A stretch of DNA of 5,208 bases from Oscillospiraceae bacterium (GTDB taxonomy: Bacteria > Bacillota > Clostridia > Oscillospirales > Acutalibacteraceae): NCBI GenBank assembly GCA_029004655.1, contig JAQVYP010000133.1, positions 1-5,208 on the forward strand, given 5' to 3'. The notes below the pieces were generated by a model. The model was not told the DNA's origin. It worked only from the letters and a program-made list of their open reading frames with translations, and did not search any database. Numbering within the stretch: the first letter of the stretch is position 1; each line of letters opens with the position of its first letter. The translations under genes and the position numbers were made by a program. This document shows positions 5,118-5,208 of the stretch, piece after piece.

Positions 5118-5208
5118 CGCGGTCTTTTGTTTGCGAGACTGCGTTGTCGTTCTCGGCGGGCGATAGCCCGCCTTCGTCCTCCGCCTTGTCTCACAAACAA
5201 AATCCTCG
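5118..5208. repeat. GC-rich interrupted palindrome, probable dispersed intergenic repeat (runs off the window)
   Basis: The core is a perfect 7-bp hairpin, GGCGGGC (5155-5161), GATA loop, GCCCGCC (5166-5172). An outer pair of arms, TTTTGTTTGCGAGAC (5125-5139) and GTCTCACAAACAAAA (5188-5202), is complementary at 14 of 15 positions. The stretches in between, 5140-5154 and 5173-5187, pair poorly but share a direct similarity, TCGTTCTCGGC against TCGTCCTCCGC. No reading frame or tRNA/rRNA feature explains it, and its base composition is much richer in G and C than the surrounding intergenic DNA. The shape is that of a REP-like or MITE-like palindromic repeat; the right boundary is not visible. 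There is no T tract next to the hairpin, so it is not a standard terminator. Positions 5077-5117 contain nothing else I can name but may belong to the same element. Confidence 0.7.

Noticed and set aside
5125..5202. The terminal palindrome as a second terminator or a tRNA-like gene
   Set aside because: There is no T tract beside the GGCGGGC/GCCCGCC hairpin, and a perfect terminator already stands at 5044-5076. No cloverleaf, CCA end or T-loop is visible.

Overview
The window looks like chromosomal core-gene DNA from an AT-rich, low-GC Gram-positive bacterium, most likely a member of the Clostridia. The reasons are the tRNA-sensing T-box leader in front of thrS (a Firmicutes-typical device), strong GGAGG-type ribosome binding sites, the pth-mfd gene order known from Firmicutes, and a ThrRS whose motif-2 and zinc region reads like the versions I associate with clostridia. 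The genus cannot be fixed from this sequence.

Layout. Positions 1-2665 carry a leftward run of four genes: a DUF4190-like membrane protein with a Q/N/Y-rich tail (2610-2098), an unrecognised six-pass membrane protein (2065-1292), pth for peptidyl-tRNA hydrolase (1244-645), and the first 212 codons of mfd for the transcription-repair coupling factor (638 to beyond position 1). A sigma-A-type promoter for this run lies at 2665-2637 and contains a perfect 6+6 dyad. The gaps are 32, 47 and 6 nt, so an operon is plausible. A weak hairpin sits between the membrane genes and pth.

Positions 2749-5076 carry a divergent rightward unit: a strong promoter, a complete T-box leader (Stem I with an ACC threonine specifier, nested central stems, the TGGA-bearing antiterminator and a competing intrinsic terminator), then thrS for a 646-residue threonyl-tRNA synthetase, closed by a 13-bp terminator. 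The leader should terminate transcription when tRNA-Thr is charged and read through when uncharged tRNA-Thr accumulates.

Positions 5118-5208 hold a GC-rich interrupted inverted repeat, probably the first part of a dispersed palindromic element that runs off the window.

The two halves share a translation theme: ThrRS charges tRNA-Thr and Pth recycles peptidyl-tRNA. I see no evidence of a new defence or mobile system. The least explained items are the terminal palindrome, a six-codon start-overlapping reading frame at pth, the dyad inside the leftward promoter, and the two uncharacterised membrane genes.
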